DNA of 64,000 nucleotides from Sphingobacteriia bacterium 24-36-13 (GTDB taxonomy: Bacteria > Bacteroidota > Bacteroidia > Chitinophagales > Chitinophagaceae), in assembly GCA_002281875.1 (NCBI GenBank), contig NCHN01000004.1:1-64000 (forward strand), given 5' to 3'. Positions 1-8,435 of the stretch are shown one piece after another. Every line of letters starts with the position of its first letter. Position 1 is the stretch's first letter. The position numbers were made by a program, and so were the translations under genes. The notes beneath the pieces were generated by a model that was given only the letters and a program-made list of their open reading frames with translations, was not told where the DNA came from and ran no database searches.

Positions 1-63
1 ATCAATGAAAAAACGATAGAAAGCAGGTTGAAAACCACATACAATACAATGTTTTTTCGTTGA
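1..63 (+). CDS. 3' end of an unidentified protein (partial)
   Basis: Frame 1 is open from the first base to a TGA at 61-63 and encodes the last 20 residues of a protein, ending ...YNTMFFR. The sequence is too short to assign to a family. It lies 99 bases upstream of the rbfA start chosen here and reads in the same direction. It could also be a chance open stretch at the window edge, although the lysine/arginine-rich composition looks like coding sequence. Confidence 0.35.
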   Translation: MNEKTIESRLKTTYNTMFFR

Positions 64-134
64 CTTCGCAGGTAAAATAAGATTCGCTCAAAACGCTTCA
101 TACAGGAATAAATGGTGAAACAAGGCAAAGTAAC

Positions 135-142
135 TAATTTTA
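135..142 (+). promoter_or_regulatory. Putative -7 element for rbfA
   Basis: TAATTTTA matches the Bacteroidota -7 consensus TAnnTTTG at every fixed position except the last. It ends 21 bases before the ATG at 163, about the same distance as for frr, purQ, mscL and the SPFH gene. This supports ATG 163 over the upstream ATG at 112. No -33 TTG was seen at the usual distance. Confidence 0.4.
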
Positions 143-162
143 CACCCATAAACCTTGATATT

Positions 163-522
163 ATGGAGGAAGGAAAAAGACAGCGGCAGGTAGCCGGAGC
201 ATTACAGGAACAATTCAATGATATATTCAGAAGATTAAACCTATCTATGATAGATGGGGGAATGGTCTCTATATCTAGTGTTAAAGTAACACCAGACTTG
301 TTGGAAGCAAGGGTTTATTTGAGTTTGTTTCAAGTAAAAGACGAAGTGGCGGTAATGAAGAAAATTGAATCTAAAGCCTGGGAAATTAAAAAAGAGTTGG
401 CCGATAAAATGAAGCATCAGCTAAGAAGGATTCCTGTTATTCATTTTTACAACGACGATACGTTAGATTATGTATTTAAAATGGAAGAAGTATTCAAGAA
501 AATAAATGAGAAAGGCGAATGA
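163..522 (+). CDS. rbfA: 30S ribosome-binding factor RbfA
   Basis: RbfA binds the 30S subunit late in maturation and assists 16S rRNA 5'-end processing and cold adaptation. The 119-residue product has the family's N-terminal block (MEEGKRQRQVAG) and the segment VSISSVKVTPDL followed by an RVYLSLF strand. The frame also opens at ATG 112, which would add 17 residues that are atypical of RbfA. ATG 163 fits the family start and the putative promoter at 135-142. The stop codon overlaps the next gene by four bases (ATGA), so the two are probably translationally coupled. Assignment is secure; the start is likely. Confidence 0.93.
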   Translation: MEEGKRQRQVAGALQEQFNDIFRRLNLSMIDGGMVSISSVKVTPDLLEARVYLSLFQVKDEVAVMKKIESKAWEIKKELADKMKHQLRRIPVIHFYNDDTLDYVFKMEEVFKKINEKGE

Positions 523-1724
523 ACCTGCTCTTTGCCTGGCGTTATTTTCGCTCAAAAAAAACCACTAACGCCATCAATATTATTGCATGGATTGCCATTA
601 CTGCTATTGCAGTGGGTACTGCTTCATTAATCATTATTCTAAGTGTATTCAACGGATTTGAAGACTTAGTAAAAGGTTTGTACGGAGATTTTTATCCTGC
701 GTATAAAGTGGTACCCTTAAAAGGAAAAACATTTGAACTTAGCCCAGCAAAAGCAGCCCAATTAAAAGCAGTAAAAGATATTAAAGCGTATAGTTTTGTA
801 GCAGAAGAAAAAGCCCTTTTAACGGGAGCCTATCAAACCATTGTTACCATTAAGGGAGTAGAAAATAATTATACCCAAGTAAATCCAATTCAGCAATATA
901 TTAGAAGAGGAAGTTTTGAATTGGGCAACGCAAATATCCCTGGAATCGTTATGGGTGGCGGGATTGAAAACGCCGCAGGAATAAACACCGAGCAAGTTTT
1001 AGAAGCCGCAACACTGTATTTTCCCAATCGCAACGGGAATTTATTAACGGGAGATGGATTGAATTCATTCTCTGTAATACCGTCGGGTGCATTTATTGTT
1101 CAACAGGAATTTGACAATAAATATGCATTTACCAATCTGGCATTTGTACAGTATATGTTGGGGTTAAAAACCAATGAATTCAGTGCAATAGAAATAAATG
1201 CAAAAGAGAACAATAGTAATTTAGTAAAGCAACTGCAAACAGTATTAGGCAATCAAGTACAAATTCAAACCCGATACCAACAAAATGCCACTTTGTATTC
1301 GGTAATGCAACTAGAAAAATGGGTGATCTATGGCATACTTTCTTTAATTCTGGTAGTTGCTGCATTCAATATGATTGGGGCATTAAGTATGTTGGTTTTA
1401 GAAAAACAAAAAGACATTGCTGTATTGCGTGCATTGGGCGCATCTAGTAATAGAATTAGGAATATTTTTTTAATAGAAGGATTATTACTTGCTGCAATGG
1501 GCGCAGGAGCTGGAATACTATTAGGAGGTGGAATATGCTGGATGCAGGAGCAATTTCATTTAATCAAATTAGGAGGCTCTACATTTATCATTGATTATTA
1601 TCCAGTAAAAACTATGCCATTAGATTTTATCTTGGTGTTGTTAACGGTTACTGCTATTTCATTTACTGCAGCTTGGGTGACCGCACAAAAAACAAGTGCG
1701 CAACCTTTCGAGCTGCGCACCTAA
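519..1724 (+). CDS. FtsX-like ABC transporter permease (LolC/LolE type)
   Basis: This 401-residue inner-membrane protein has one N-terminal membrane helix (around residues 20-48), a large periplasmic domain (about 50-265) and three C-terminal helices, which is the LolC/LolE/MacB permease plan. The start MNLLFAWRYFRSKK and the block SLIIILSVFNGFEDLV are typical of lipoprotein-releasing permeases. After the first C-terminal helix a conserved loop reads LEKQKDIAVLRALGAS. No ATP-binding partner gene is adjacent. The likely role is LolCDE-type lipoprotein release, but a different substrate cannot be excluded. It overlaps rbfA by four bases. Confidence 0.85.
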   Translation: MNLLFAWRYFRSKKTTNAINIIAWIAITAIAVGTASLIIILSVFNGFEDLVKGLYGDFYPAYKVVPLKGKTFELSPAKAAQLKAVKDIKAYSFVAEEKALLTGAYQTIVTIKGVENNYTQVNPIQQYIRRGSFELGNANIPGIVMGGGIENAAGINTEQVLEAATLYFPNRNGNLLTGDGLNSFSVIPSGAFIVQQEFDNKYAFTNLAFVQYMLGLKTNEFSAIEINAKENNSNLVKQLQTVLGNQVQIQTRYQQNATLYSVMQLEKWVIYGILSLILVVAAFNMIGALSMLVLEKQKDIAVLRALGASSNRIRNIFLIEGLLLAAMGAGAGILLGGGICWMQEQFHLIKLGGSTFIIDYYPVKTMPLDFILVLLTVTAISFTAAWVTAQKTSAQPFELRT

Positions 1725-1752
1725 CTAGTTTAAAACTTAGCTATTTGATATT

Positions 1753-2595
1753 TTAATAATCTCCTAAAGTTTCAGGTAACTGAGCCAATGCTTTAGCTAA
1801 TTGCTCATCACTAGGAGCAATTCCGTGCCATTCGTGGCTGCCTTCCATAAAGTCTACGCCCTTACCCATTTCTGTTTTCATTAATATACAGATAGGCTTG
1901 CCATTTCCAGTCATTGATTTGGCTTTGTCTAAAACAGCCACCACACTATCCATATCATTTCCTTCCATGTCTAGAACGGTCCAATCAAATGCTTCAAACT
2001 TACTGCGCAAATTGCCCAAAGACAATACTTTGCTGGTAGGCCCGTCAATTTGTTGACCATTTAAATCTACTATGCTAATTAGGTTATCTACTTTATTGTG
2101 AGAAGCAAACATCACGGCTTCCCAAATTTGTCCTTCTTGTAATTCTCCATCTCCATGTAAAGAGAAAACCAAATGAGGGTCTTGGTTTAATTTCTTGGTA
2201 AGCGCTGCGCCTACAGCTACGCTCAACCCCTGACCCAAAGAACCACTTGCAATACGTACCCCTGGTAAATGTTCGTGGGTAGTTGGATGCCCCTGCAAAC
2301 GGGTATTGATTTTTCTAAAACTAGCCAACTCTTTTACTTCAAAATAGCCTGCACGGGCAAGAACAGAATAATACAAGGGAGAAATATGTCCATTAGACAA
2401 AAAGAATAGGTCTTCTTGTTTTCCGTCCATGCTAAAATGAACATCGTGCTTCATACTATGAAAATAGAGCGCAGTAACTACATCGGTACAACCCAATGAT
2501 CCACCTGGGTGACCACTTTGAACCCCGTGCACCATACGCACGATATCTCTTCTAACTTGGGTTGCTGTGCTTTTTAAATCAGCTATACTTGCCAT
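1753..2595 (-). CDS. Transketolase, N-terminal (thiamine-binding) subunit
   Basis: The 280-residue product covers only the N-terminal, TPP/Mg-binding half of transketolase. Visible motifs are GHPGGSLG near residue 28, the SNGH/ISPLYY region, and the TPP motif HGDGELQEGQIWEA near 144-157. It ends where the pyrimidine-binding half of full-length enzymes would begin. Split transketolases with separate N and C subunits are known in Bacteroidota and archaea, so this is probably intact. The C-terminal partner is not in this window. It would act in the non-oxidative pentose phosphate pathway. It is divergent from frr. Confidence 0.88.
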   Translation of the reverse strand: MASIADLKSTATQVRRDIVRMVHGVQSGHPGGSLGCTDVVTALYFHSMKHDVHFSMDGKQEDLFFLSNGHISPLYYSVLARAGYFEVKELASFRKINTRLQGHPTTHEHLPGVRIASGSLGQGLSVAVGAALTKKLNQDPHLVFSLHGDGELQEGQIWEAVMFASHNKVDNLISIVDLNGQQIDGPTSKVLSLGNLRSKFEAFDWTVLDMEGNDMDSVVAVLDKAKSMTGNGKPICILMKTEMGKGVDFMEGSHEWHGIAPSDEQLAKALAQLPETLGDY

Positions 2596-2616
2596 AACAA
2601 ATTCGGTAATTTACGG

Positions 2617-2624
2617 CGAAGATA
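2617..2624 (-). promoter_or_regulatory. Putative -7 element for the transketolase half gene
   Basis: On the minus strand the sequence is TATCTTCG, one mismatch from TAnnTTTG, and it ends 22 bases before the start codon. It lies in the 91-base divergent gap shared with frr. A recognisable -33 TTG was not found. Confidence 0.3.
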
Positions 2625-2659
2625 AAAGCATTTAATGCATAAAGTATGGATTCATTTAT

Positions 2660-2667
2660 TAAATTTG
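2660..2667 (+). promoter_or_regulatory. Putative -7 element for frr
   Basis: TAAATTTG is a perfect TAnnTTTG match, ending 20 bases before the frr ATG. No clear TTG lies 19-21 bases upstream of it. The short leader between it and the ATG has no obvious Shine-Dalgarno sequence, which is common in Bacteroidota. Confidence 0.6.
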
Positions 2668-2686
2668 CCCCACTTAAATTTTAATT

Positions 2687-3250
2687 ATGTCTGAAGAATT
2701 AGGAATGATCATAGATGATGCTACGGATACCATGAAAAAAGCCATTTTGCATTTGGAAGCGGAGCTAGTTAAAATTAGAGCAGGAAAAGCCAATCCCAAT
2801 ATGTTAGATGGGATTAATGTAGACTATTATGGATCACCCACCCCTATTGCGCAGGTGGCTAATATTACCGTTTTAGATGCAAGAACCATCAGCATACAGC
2901 CATGGGAAAAGAATATGTTGGCCTTAATAGAGCGTTCTATTATGGCAGCTAATATTGGCATTACACCACAGAATGATGGTGTTCAAATAAGGTTGTTTAT
3001 GCCACCTTTAACCGAAGAAAGAAGAAAGGAATTGGTGAAAAAAGCAGGTGGTGAAGGAGAGCAGGCAAAAGTAGCTATTAGAAATATCCGTAGAGATGCC
3101 ATTGAAGACGTGAAGAAATTACAGAAAGATGGTTTGAGTGAGGATGCGGCCAAAGATGCAGAAAAAGAGATTCAAGAATTAACCGACAAGCATATTGCAT
3201 TGGTAGAAAAACATTTAGCTACCAAAGAAAAAGAAATGATGACGGTTTAA
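2687..3250 (+). CDS. frr: Ribosome recycling factor
   Basis: RRF works with EF-G to split terminated ribosomes into subunits. The 187-residue length is normal for the family. Conserved blocks are seen in order: KIRAGKANPNMLD (about 30-42), VDYYGSPTPIAQVANI, ISIQPWEKNML, and the C-terminal signature PPLTEERRKELVKKA followed by the helix RNIRRDAIEDVKKL. It is a single gene with its own promoter-like element and is convergent with the EamA-family gene. Confidence 0.97.
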   Translation: MSEELGMIIDDATDTMKKAILHLEAELVKIRAGKANPNMLDGINVDYYGSPTPIAQVANITVLDARTISIQPWEKNMLALIERSIMAANIGITPQNDGVQIRLFMPPLTEERRKELVKKAGGEGEQAKVAIRNIRRDAIEDVKKLQKDGLSEDAAKDAEKEIQELTDKHIALVEKHLATKEKEMMTV

Positions 3251-4117
3251 TTATTTCTTGTTGGCTAAATAAACGCCCACTAAAATAATTCCACAGCAGG
3301 TAACCTGAATCAAGTTTACCTGCTCGCCACCCCAGATGCCCCAACCAATGGCTACAAAGGGGATTCCATAAGTTACCATGGAAGCGAATAATGCACCGGC
3401 TCTTTTTACCAACATGTAAAATAGCACGGATGCTACCGCTGTGCCAAAAATGCCTAGAATTGCAGATGCGCCAGTAGACAGCAAATAGGCGTCTTCCGTT
3501 AAGGGCAATGCAAAATAACCCGTGAAATATAAAATGATGGAGCATGGAATCAGCAAGAATACAAAAGCCATGGAAGCAATTTCTAATGACCCAATGCCTT
3601 GCATATGTTTGCCTACCATATTAACATTGATACCATAAAACAAAGTGGCCAACAATACCAATAAGGAATAAGAAAAATATTCTAAACTAATATTGGAGCC
3701 TGCTGCTACCAATAAAGACAGTCCAATAAAACCAACAATGATTCCGATTAATTGCAATTTTTTTACTTGCAATTGAAAAAAAGAAATGCCTGTTATAATT
3801 ACAAAAAGTGGGGTCAACGCATTCATGATACCTGCCAATGCGCTGTCAATTTTTGTTTCTGCAATGCAAAACAAATAAGCCGGAAAAAAACTGCCCAATA
3901 AACCAGATAAAACCACTACACCTCGCTTTTCTTTAGCAATATTGCGCATTGCTTTTGCTGCAAAAGGCAATAGTACTAAACCTGCACTAATAATGCGGAT
4001 AGATGCCACTTGGTAGGGGCTTAATACGTTCATGCCTCCTTTCATTAGAATGAAAGAACTGCCCCAAATAAGGCAGAGTAAACTAAAAATCAACCAATTC
4101 AATAATTGCTTTTGCAC
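3251..4117 (-). CDS. EamA/DMT-superfamily transporter
   Basis: The product has 288 residues and about ten hydrophobic segments arranged as two EamA repeats, the pattern of drug/metabolite transporters. The N-terminal repeat contains LIWGSSFILMKGG, a signature of the family. The start codon is GTG at 4117-4115, and the stop abuts the frr stop with no gap. The substrate cannot be predicted; many such proteins export amino acids or metabolites. No linked regulator is present. Confidence 0.85.
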   Translation of the reverse strand: MQKQLLNWLIFSLLCLIWGSSFILMKGGMNVLSPYQVASIRIISAGLVLLPFAAKAMRNIAKEKRGVVVLSGLLGSFFPAYLFCIAETKIDSALAGIMNALTPLFVIITGISFFQLQVKKLQLIGIIVGFIGLSLLVAAGSNISLEYFSYSLLVLLATLFYGINVNMVGKHMQGIGSLEIASMAFVFLLIPCSIILYFTGYFALPLTEDAYLLSTGASAILGIFGTAVASVLFYMLVKRAGALFASMVTYGIPFVAIGWGIWGGEQVNLIQVTCCGIILVGVYLANKK

Positions 4118-4184
4118 AGTCTAATTTTATCAAAGATGCCGTTTTTACGGTTCTAAATCAATACATTTAAGTAAACAATGAATT

Positions 4185-4931
4185 ATGCAAACAGTTCGCT
4201 TAAGTAAAATTAGCACCAAAGCCCCCAAGCAATTCAACAAAGAAAAAACAAAGGCAAAAACTTTGTTGATATTGAAAGAACTTACTGAATTACAAAATTT
4301 ATTGTACGCGGAATCCAAACATTCTTTACTGATTGTTATACAAGGGATGGATGCAAGTGGAAAAGATGGGTTGATCAGAGATGTTTTTGGTGCAATGAAT
4401 CCGCAAGGGGTGCAGGTAGAATCTTTTAAAGCACCTACATCAAAAGAACTATCACATGATTTTTTATGGAGAATACATATGCATGCGCCTTCTAAAGGGA
4501 TGATTCAAGTATTTAATCGTTCTCATTATGAAGATATATTAATTACGCGGGTACATAAATGGTGCGACGATGCATTGGCCATTAAAAGAATGAAAGCCAT
4601 TAATGATTTTGAAGAAATGTTGGAAGTGCATAATCATACCCATATTCTTAAGTTTTATTTGCATATAAGCCCAGAGGAGCAAAACGAGCGATTATTGGAA
4701 AGATTAGAAGATAAAACCAAGCAATGGAAATACAATGAACAAGATTTAGAAGAAGCCAAACTCTGGGAACAGTATATGCGGGTTTATGAAGATTGTTTTA
4801 ATAAATGCAATAAAGTGCCTTGGCATATTATTCCTTCCGATCAAAACTGGTACAAAGAATATTTAGTAGCTAATGCCATACTTACTACATTAAAAAATTT
4901 GAAAATGCGTTTTCCAGGTTTGAAGAAATAA
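4185..4931 (+). CDS. Polyphosphate kinase 2 family protein (PPK2)
   Basis: PPK2 enzymes transfer phosphate between polyphosphate and nucleotides. The 248-residue single-domain protein has the Walker A sequence GMDASGKDG (about residues 54-62), the family block FKAPTSKEL, the lid-like segment FNRSHYEDIL and the ERLEDKTKQWKYN region. The FNRSHYED wording and the single domain resemble class III PPK2, which can phosphorylate both AMP and ADP. That class call is inference. A TACATTTA element at 4162-4169 may be its -7 box. Confidence 0.9.
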   Translation: MQTVRLSKISTKAPKQFNKEKTKAKTLLILKELTELQNLLYAESKHSLLIVIQGMDASGKDGLIRDVFGAMNPQGVQVESFKAPTSKELSHDFLWRIHMHAPSKGMIQVFNRSHYEDILITRVHKWCDDALAIKRMKAINDFEEMLEVHNHTHILKFYLHISPEEQNERLLERLEDKTKQWKYNEQDLEEAKLWEQYMRVYEDCFNKCNKVPWHIIPSDQNWYKEYLVANAILTTLKNLKMRFPGLKK

Positions 4932-4932
4932 C

Positions 4933-4940
4933 TATATTTA
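4933..4940 (+). promoter_or_regulatory. Putative -7 element for mscL
   Basis: TATATTTA differs from TAnnTTTG only in the last base and ends exactly 20 bases before the mscL ATG. This is the same spacing as for frr and purQ. Confidence 0.4.
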
Positions 4941-4959
4941 AGGTATAAAAACTTTTATT

Positions 4960-5403
4960 ATGGGTATGATTAAAGAATTCAAAGAGTTTGCTGTAAGAGG
5001 CAATTTAGTAGATACCGCTGTAGCTTTTGTAATGGGGGTATCCTTTGGAAAAATCGTCACTTCTTTTGTAGATGGAATTATTATGCCATTGGTAGGTATG
5101 CTTACTGGTGGAGTTGATTTTAATGATAAAAAATGGGTTTTACAACAGGCAGTTGAGGCGGTAAAAGACGCTGCAGGAGCGGTTGTTACCCCAGCAGTAA
5201 CTGAAGTTTCTATTAAATATGGTGAGTTTATTACCAATTTAATCGATTTTATCATTGTGGCATTTGCTGTATTTATGGTCATCAAAGCGTTGAATAAATT
5301 GAAGAAAGAAGAGGCACCTGCTCAACCAGCTCCACCTCCAGGACCAACGGATGCCGAAAAACTACTAGCAGAAATAAGGGATTCACTCAAAAAAGTGAAT
5401 TAA
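4960..5403 (+). CDS. mscL: Large-conductance mechanosensitive channel MscL
   Basis: MscL is a homopentameric inner-membrane channel that opens under extreme tension and protects cells from hypo-osmotic shock. The 147-residue product has the N-terminal amphipathic helix [13 protein letters not shown], then TM1 with the family signature [20 protein letters not shown], a periplasmic loop, TM2 (about 93-110) and a C-terminal helical tail rich in Pro/Ala followed by LLAEIRDSL. Length and order are normal. It is followed by a strong terminator. Confidence 0.97.
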   Translation: MGMIKEFKEFAVRGNLVDTAVAFVMGVSFGKIVTSFVDGIIMPLVGMLTGGVDFNDKKWVLQQAVEAVKDAAGAVVTPAVTEVSIKYGEFITNLIDFIIVAFAVFMVIKALNKLKKEEAPAQPAPPPGPTDAEKLLAEIRDSLKKVN

Positions 5404-5431
5404 GCCATATTAGTGGATAACTATTCTTGAA

Positions 5432-5460
5432 ACAGGGCTAAAATAGGCCCTGTTTTCTTT
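5432..5460 (+). terminator. Rho-independent terminator after mscL
   Basis: A 7-bp stem ACAGGGC/GCCCTGT encloses an 8-base loop and is followed by a T-rich run (TTTCTTTT). It lies 28 bases past the mscL stop and ends about 20 bases before the scpA start. Confidence 0.85.
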
Positions 5461-5480
5461 TCTTTGTAAAAAACCGGAAC

Positions 5481-6296
5481 GTGAGTACTGTAAACTATCA
5501 AATTAAACTAGATCAGTTTGAAGGCCCTTTTGACCTTTTGTTGTTCTTTATTGAAAGAGATGAACTAGATATCTATAATATTCCCATTACCAAAATCATC
5601 AACGACTTTTTAGATTTTATTCATGGATCAGAGAAGTTGAATATTGAATTGAGTTCTGAGTTTATTTTATTTGTATCTACTTTAATGCGCATCAAAGCAA
5701 GATTATTATTGCCAAGAAAAGAGATAGATGCTTCTGGAAATGAAATTGATCCTCGCCAAGAATTGATTGACAAAATTCTGGAGTACAAAAAATTCAAAGA
5801 AGCAGCAGTGCAAATGGCCGAGATGGAAGCCATGCGTATGTTGATGGTGAAGAGAGGAAATTTACAAAGAGAAATTTCTTCCATTGGAGAAGAAGCATCA
5901 GAAGGTACCGAAATACAGAATATTACTTTATTCAAGCTGATGAAAGCGTTTGAGAAAGTAATGCAGCGGGTGCACGATCGTCAAAACAAACCTGTTCATA
6001 CCGTAGTTCGCTACAACTATACCATGGAAGGAAGCCGAGATTATATGCTCGATTTTGTGGGCAGAGAAAAGACGGTTGCTTTTGAAAAAGTATTTGAAAT
6101 TTGTGAAGACCGCATACATGCCATCTTTTTATTCTTGTCTATCTTAGAATTGTCTCAACAGAAATACATGAAACTATTGGTAGGGCAGGGCATGAATAAT
6201 TTCATTGTGGAGTGGAATGAAAACAGAGAAGCCGATATAGCCGATGAAGGCTTAACAGAAGAAGAGCGATCTGAACAAGAAGGAAGTTTTGAATAA
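5481..6296 (+). CDS. scpA: Segregation and condensation protein A (ScpA kleisin)
   Basis: ScpA is the kleisin that bridges SMC heads and recruits ScpB in chromosome condensation. The 271-residue product begins with the family hallmark DQFEGPFDLLLFFIERDELDIYNIPI, of which only the order is given here, followed by the helical region LMRIKARLLLPR. The C-terminal part contains a winged-helix-like segment before an acidic tail. The start is GTG at 5481, because no ATG lies upstream in frame and the conserved N-terminus begins within ten residues. scpB and smc are not in the window. Confidence 0.95.
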   Translation: MSTVNYQIKLDQFEGPFDLLLFFIERDELDIYNIPITKIINDFLDFIHGSEKLNIELSSEFILFVSTLMRIKARLLLPRKEIDASGNEIDPRQELIDKILEYKKFKEAAVQMAEMEAMRMLMVKRGNLQREISSIGEEASEGTEIQNITLFKLMKAFEKVMQRVHDRQNKPVHTVVRYNYTMEGSRDYMLDFVGREKTVAFEKVFEICEDRIHAIFLFLSILELSQQKYMKLLVGQGMNNFIVEWNENREADIADEGLTEEERSEQEGSFE

Positions 6297-6298
6297 AA

Positions 6299-6330
6299 AA
6301 AGGGCAATGTTTTTACATTGCCCTTTTTGT
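6299..6330. terminator. Bidirectional terminator between scpA and dxs
   Basis: A perfect 12-bp inverted repeat (AAAGGGCAATGT / ACATTGCCCTTT) with a TTTT loop is flanked by A-rich sequence on the left and T-rich sequence on the right. It can serve both scpA (plus) and dxs (minus), which converge here. Confidence 0.9.
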
Positions 6331-6345
6331 TTGAATTCAATCATT

Positions 6346-8280
6346 TTATTGTAAAATATTACTGGTAGTTTGTACAGTTGATTTCATTAAAAAACGAACC
6401 GCATCAGCAATGCCTTCCGCATCATAAGCACATTCTCTGTGAAGTTCTTTTGGCGTACCATGTTCTACTAACCTGTCGGGGATTCCTAAGATTTTAACAT
6501 CGGCCTTGTATCCGTTCGCGTTCATGAATTCCAAAACAGCGGATCCAAATCCACCCACAATAGTACCGTCTTCAACGGTTACAATTTTTGAATAATTGCT
6601 GAACACTTCGTGCAATAAATCGGCATCTATTGGTTTTACAAAACGTAGATCGTAATGCGCAGGATCAATGCCTTCTGTTCTTAAATTGCGAATAGCTGCT
6701 TGTGCAAAATTACCAGGATGACCGAAGCTTAAAATAGCCACTTCTTTTCCATCTTTTAATTTGCGCCCCTTACCAATCGTAATTGCTTCGAATGGAGTTC
6801 TCCATTCGGGCATAACACCTTCTCCTCTTGGGTAACGAATCACCACTGGATACTGTGTTTCATCTAACTGAGCAGTGTACATTAAATTGCGCAATTCCTT
6901 TTCATTCATGGGTGCTGCAATAATTAAATTAGGAATGCAACGCATGAAGGAAATATCATAACAACCGTGGTGGGTAGGTCCATCTTCTCCTACTAAGCCA
7001 GCACGGTCTAAACAAAATACAACGGGTAGTTTTTGCAAAGCCACATCATGTACTACTTGGTCATAAGCGCGTTGCATAAAGGAAGAATAAATATTACAGA
7101 ACACCCTTAATCCCTGCGTTGCCATACCTGCACTTACTGTAACAGCGTGTTGCTCGCAAATACCAACATCAAATGCGCGATCAGGCATTTTATCCATCAT
7201 GAATTTGAGCGAAGAACCACTCGGCATAGCAGGTGTAACACCCATTACTTTGGGGTTGGCTTCAGCCAATTCAATCATGGTATGTCCAAATACATCTTGG
7301 TATTTAGGAGGCTGCGGTATATCTATTTTCTTTTTAAAAATTTCTCCTGTTGTTTTATCAAATAAACCGGGTGCATGCCACTTGGTCTGGTCTTTCTCTG
7401 CTAGTTCGTATCCCTTCCCCTTAGTGGTAATAATATGCAATAATTTAGGACCAGGTATTTCTCTTAGGTCTTTTAAAGTATCTACCAACTTGGTAATATT
7501 ATGGCCATCAATTGGTCCAAAATAACGGAGCTTTAATGCTTCAAATAAATTGCTGCTTTTGTTTACAACGCCTTTGATGCTGGCTTCCATTTTTGAAGCC
7601 ATTTCTCTGCTGAAATTTTTACCTACAGGTAGTTTGCCCATTAGGTTCCAAATTTCATCTCTTACTTTATTGTAAGTGGGCGAAGTACTGATATCGGTTA
7701 AGTATTCTTTTAAAGCACCCACATTCGGGTCAATGCTCATGCAGTTATCGTTCAAAATAATGAGCACATCACTATCGGCAACACCTGCATGGTTCATGGC
7801 TTCAAAAGCCATACCCGCCGTCATAGATCCATCTCCAATGATGGCCACCGATTTTCTGTTTTCTCCTTTGTGCTTGGCTGCAATGGCCATTCCTAGTGCT
7901 GCTGAAATAGAAGTAGAAGAGTGTCCTACTCCAAATGTGTCGTATTCACTTTCTGAACGTTTAGGAAAACCACTTAACCCTTTGTATTTTCTGTTGGTAG
8001 GAAAATTATCTCTTCTTCCCGTTAATATTTTATGCCCGTATGCTTGGTGGCCTACATCCCAAACCAATTGATCATAAGGCGTATTATAGATATAATGTAA
8101 TGCTACTGATAATTCTACCACTCCTAAGCTAGCGGCAAAATGCCCACCATGAACACTTACAACATCTATGATATATTGTCTTAATTCGTCGCAAATTTGG
8201 TGTAATTGTGCTCTGCTGAGTTTTTTAAGGTCTTCAGGGCTATTGATATTCTTGAGTAAAGGGCCAGGAACAAACTCCAT
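6346..8280 (-). CDS. dxs: 1-deoxy-D-xylulose-5-phosphate synthase
   Basis: DXS condenses pyruvate and glyceraldehyde-3-phosphate, using TPP, in the first step of the MEP isoprenoid pathway. The 644-residue product is full length. Visible motifs are VWDVGHQAYGHKILTGR with the catalytic histidine, the TPP motif GDGSMTAGMAFEAMNHAG, the segment CEQHAVTVSAGMA with the conserved Glu and His, and DRAGLVGEDGPTHHG in the pyrimidine domain. A putative -7 element lies 20 bases upstream. No TPP riboswitch was recognised. Confidence 0.97.
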   Translation of the reverse strand: MEFVPGPLLKNINSPEDLKKLSRAQLHQICDELRQYIIDVVSVHGGHFAASLGVVELSVALHYIYNTPYDQLVWDVGHQAYGHKILTGRRDNFPTNRKYKGLSGFPKRSESEYDTFGVGHSSTSISAALGMAIAAKHKGENRKSVAIIGDGSMTAGMAFEAMNHAGVADSDVLIILNDNCMSIDPNVGALKEYLTDISTSPTYNKVRDEIWNLMGKLPVGKNFSREMASKMEASIKGVVNKSSNLFEALKLRYFGPIDGHNITKLVDTLKDLREIPGPKLLHIITTKGKGYELAEKDQTKWHAPGLFDKTTGEIFKKKIDIPQPPKYQDVFGHTMIELAEANPKVMGVTPAMPSGSSLKFMMDKMPDRAFDVGICEQHAVTVSAGMATQGLRVFCNIYSSFMQRAYDQVVHDVALQKLPVVFCLDRAGLVGEDGPTHHGCYDISFMRCIPNLIIAAPMNEKELRNLMYTAQLDETQYPVVIRYPRGEGVMPEWRTPFEAITIGKGRKLKDGKEVAILSFGHPGNFAQAAIRNLRTEGIDPAHYDLRFVKPIDADLLHEVFSNYSKIVTVEDGTIVGGFGSAVLEFMNANGYKADVKILGIPDRLVEHGTPKELHRECAYDAEGIADAVRFLMKSTVQTTSNILQ

Positions 8281-8299
8281 GTACTGCTTAATTTAGTGG

Positions 8300-8307
8300 T
8301 AAAAATA
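8300..8307 (-). promoter_or_regulatory. Putative -7 element for dxs
   Basis: On the minus strand TATTTTTA matches TAnnTTTG except for the last base and ends 20 bases before the dxs ATG, the spacing seen at several other genes in the window. Confidence 0.35.
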
Positions 8308-8421
8308 CAATAACATCCGATAAAAAGGAAGGTTCAGCCTTTTGTTACATTATTTTAAGCCAACCAGCCGCTGAATTTGCCTTTAATCCAATTTGTTCCT
8401 TTTCAAGGGCTTAGCTATATT

Positions 8422-8429
8422 TAGCTTTG
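8422..8429 (+). promoter_or_regulatory. Putative -7 element for the LytS-type kinase gene
   Basis: TAGCTTTG is a perfect TAnnTTTG match, but it ends only 7 bases before the ATG at 8436. Transcription would then begin at or next to the start codon, giving a leaderless or nearly leaderless mRNA. Confidence 0.5.
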
Positions 8430-8435
8430 TAAGTC

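Noticed and set aside
112-162. Upstream ATG 112 as the rbfA start
   Set aside because: The 17 extra residues do not resemble RbfA, and the putative promoter at 135-142 would lie inside the gene.
8281-8435. TPP riboswitch upstream of dxs
   Set aside because: The 155-base divergent gap lacks the conserved CUGAGA and related TPP motifs.
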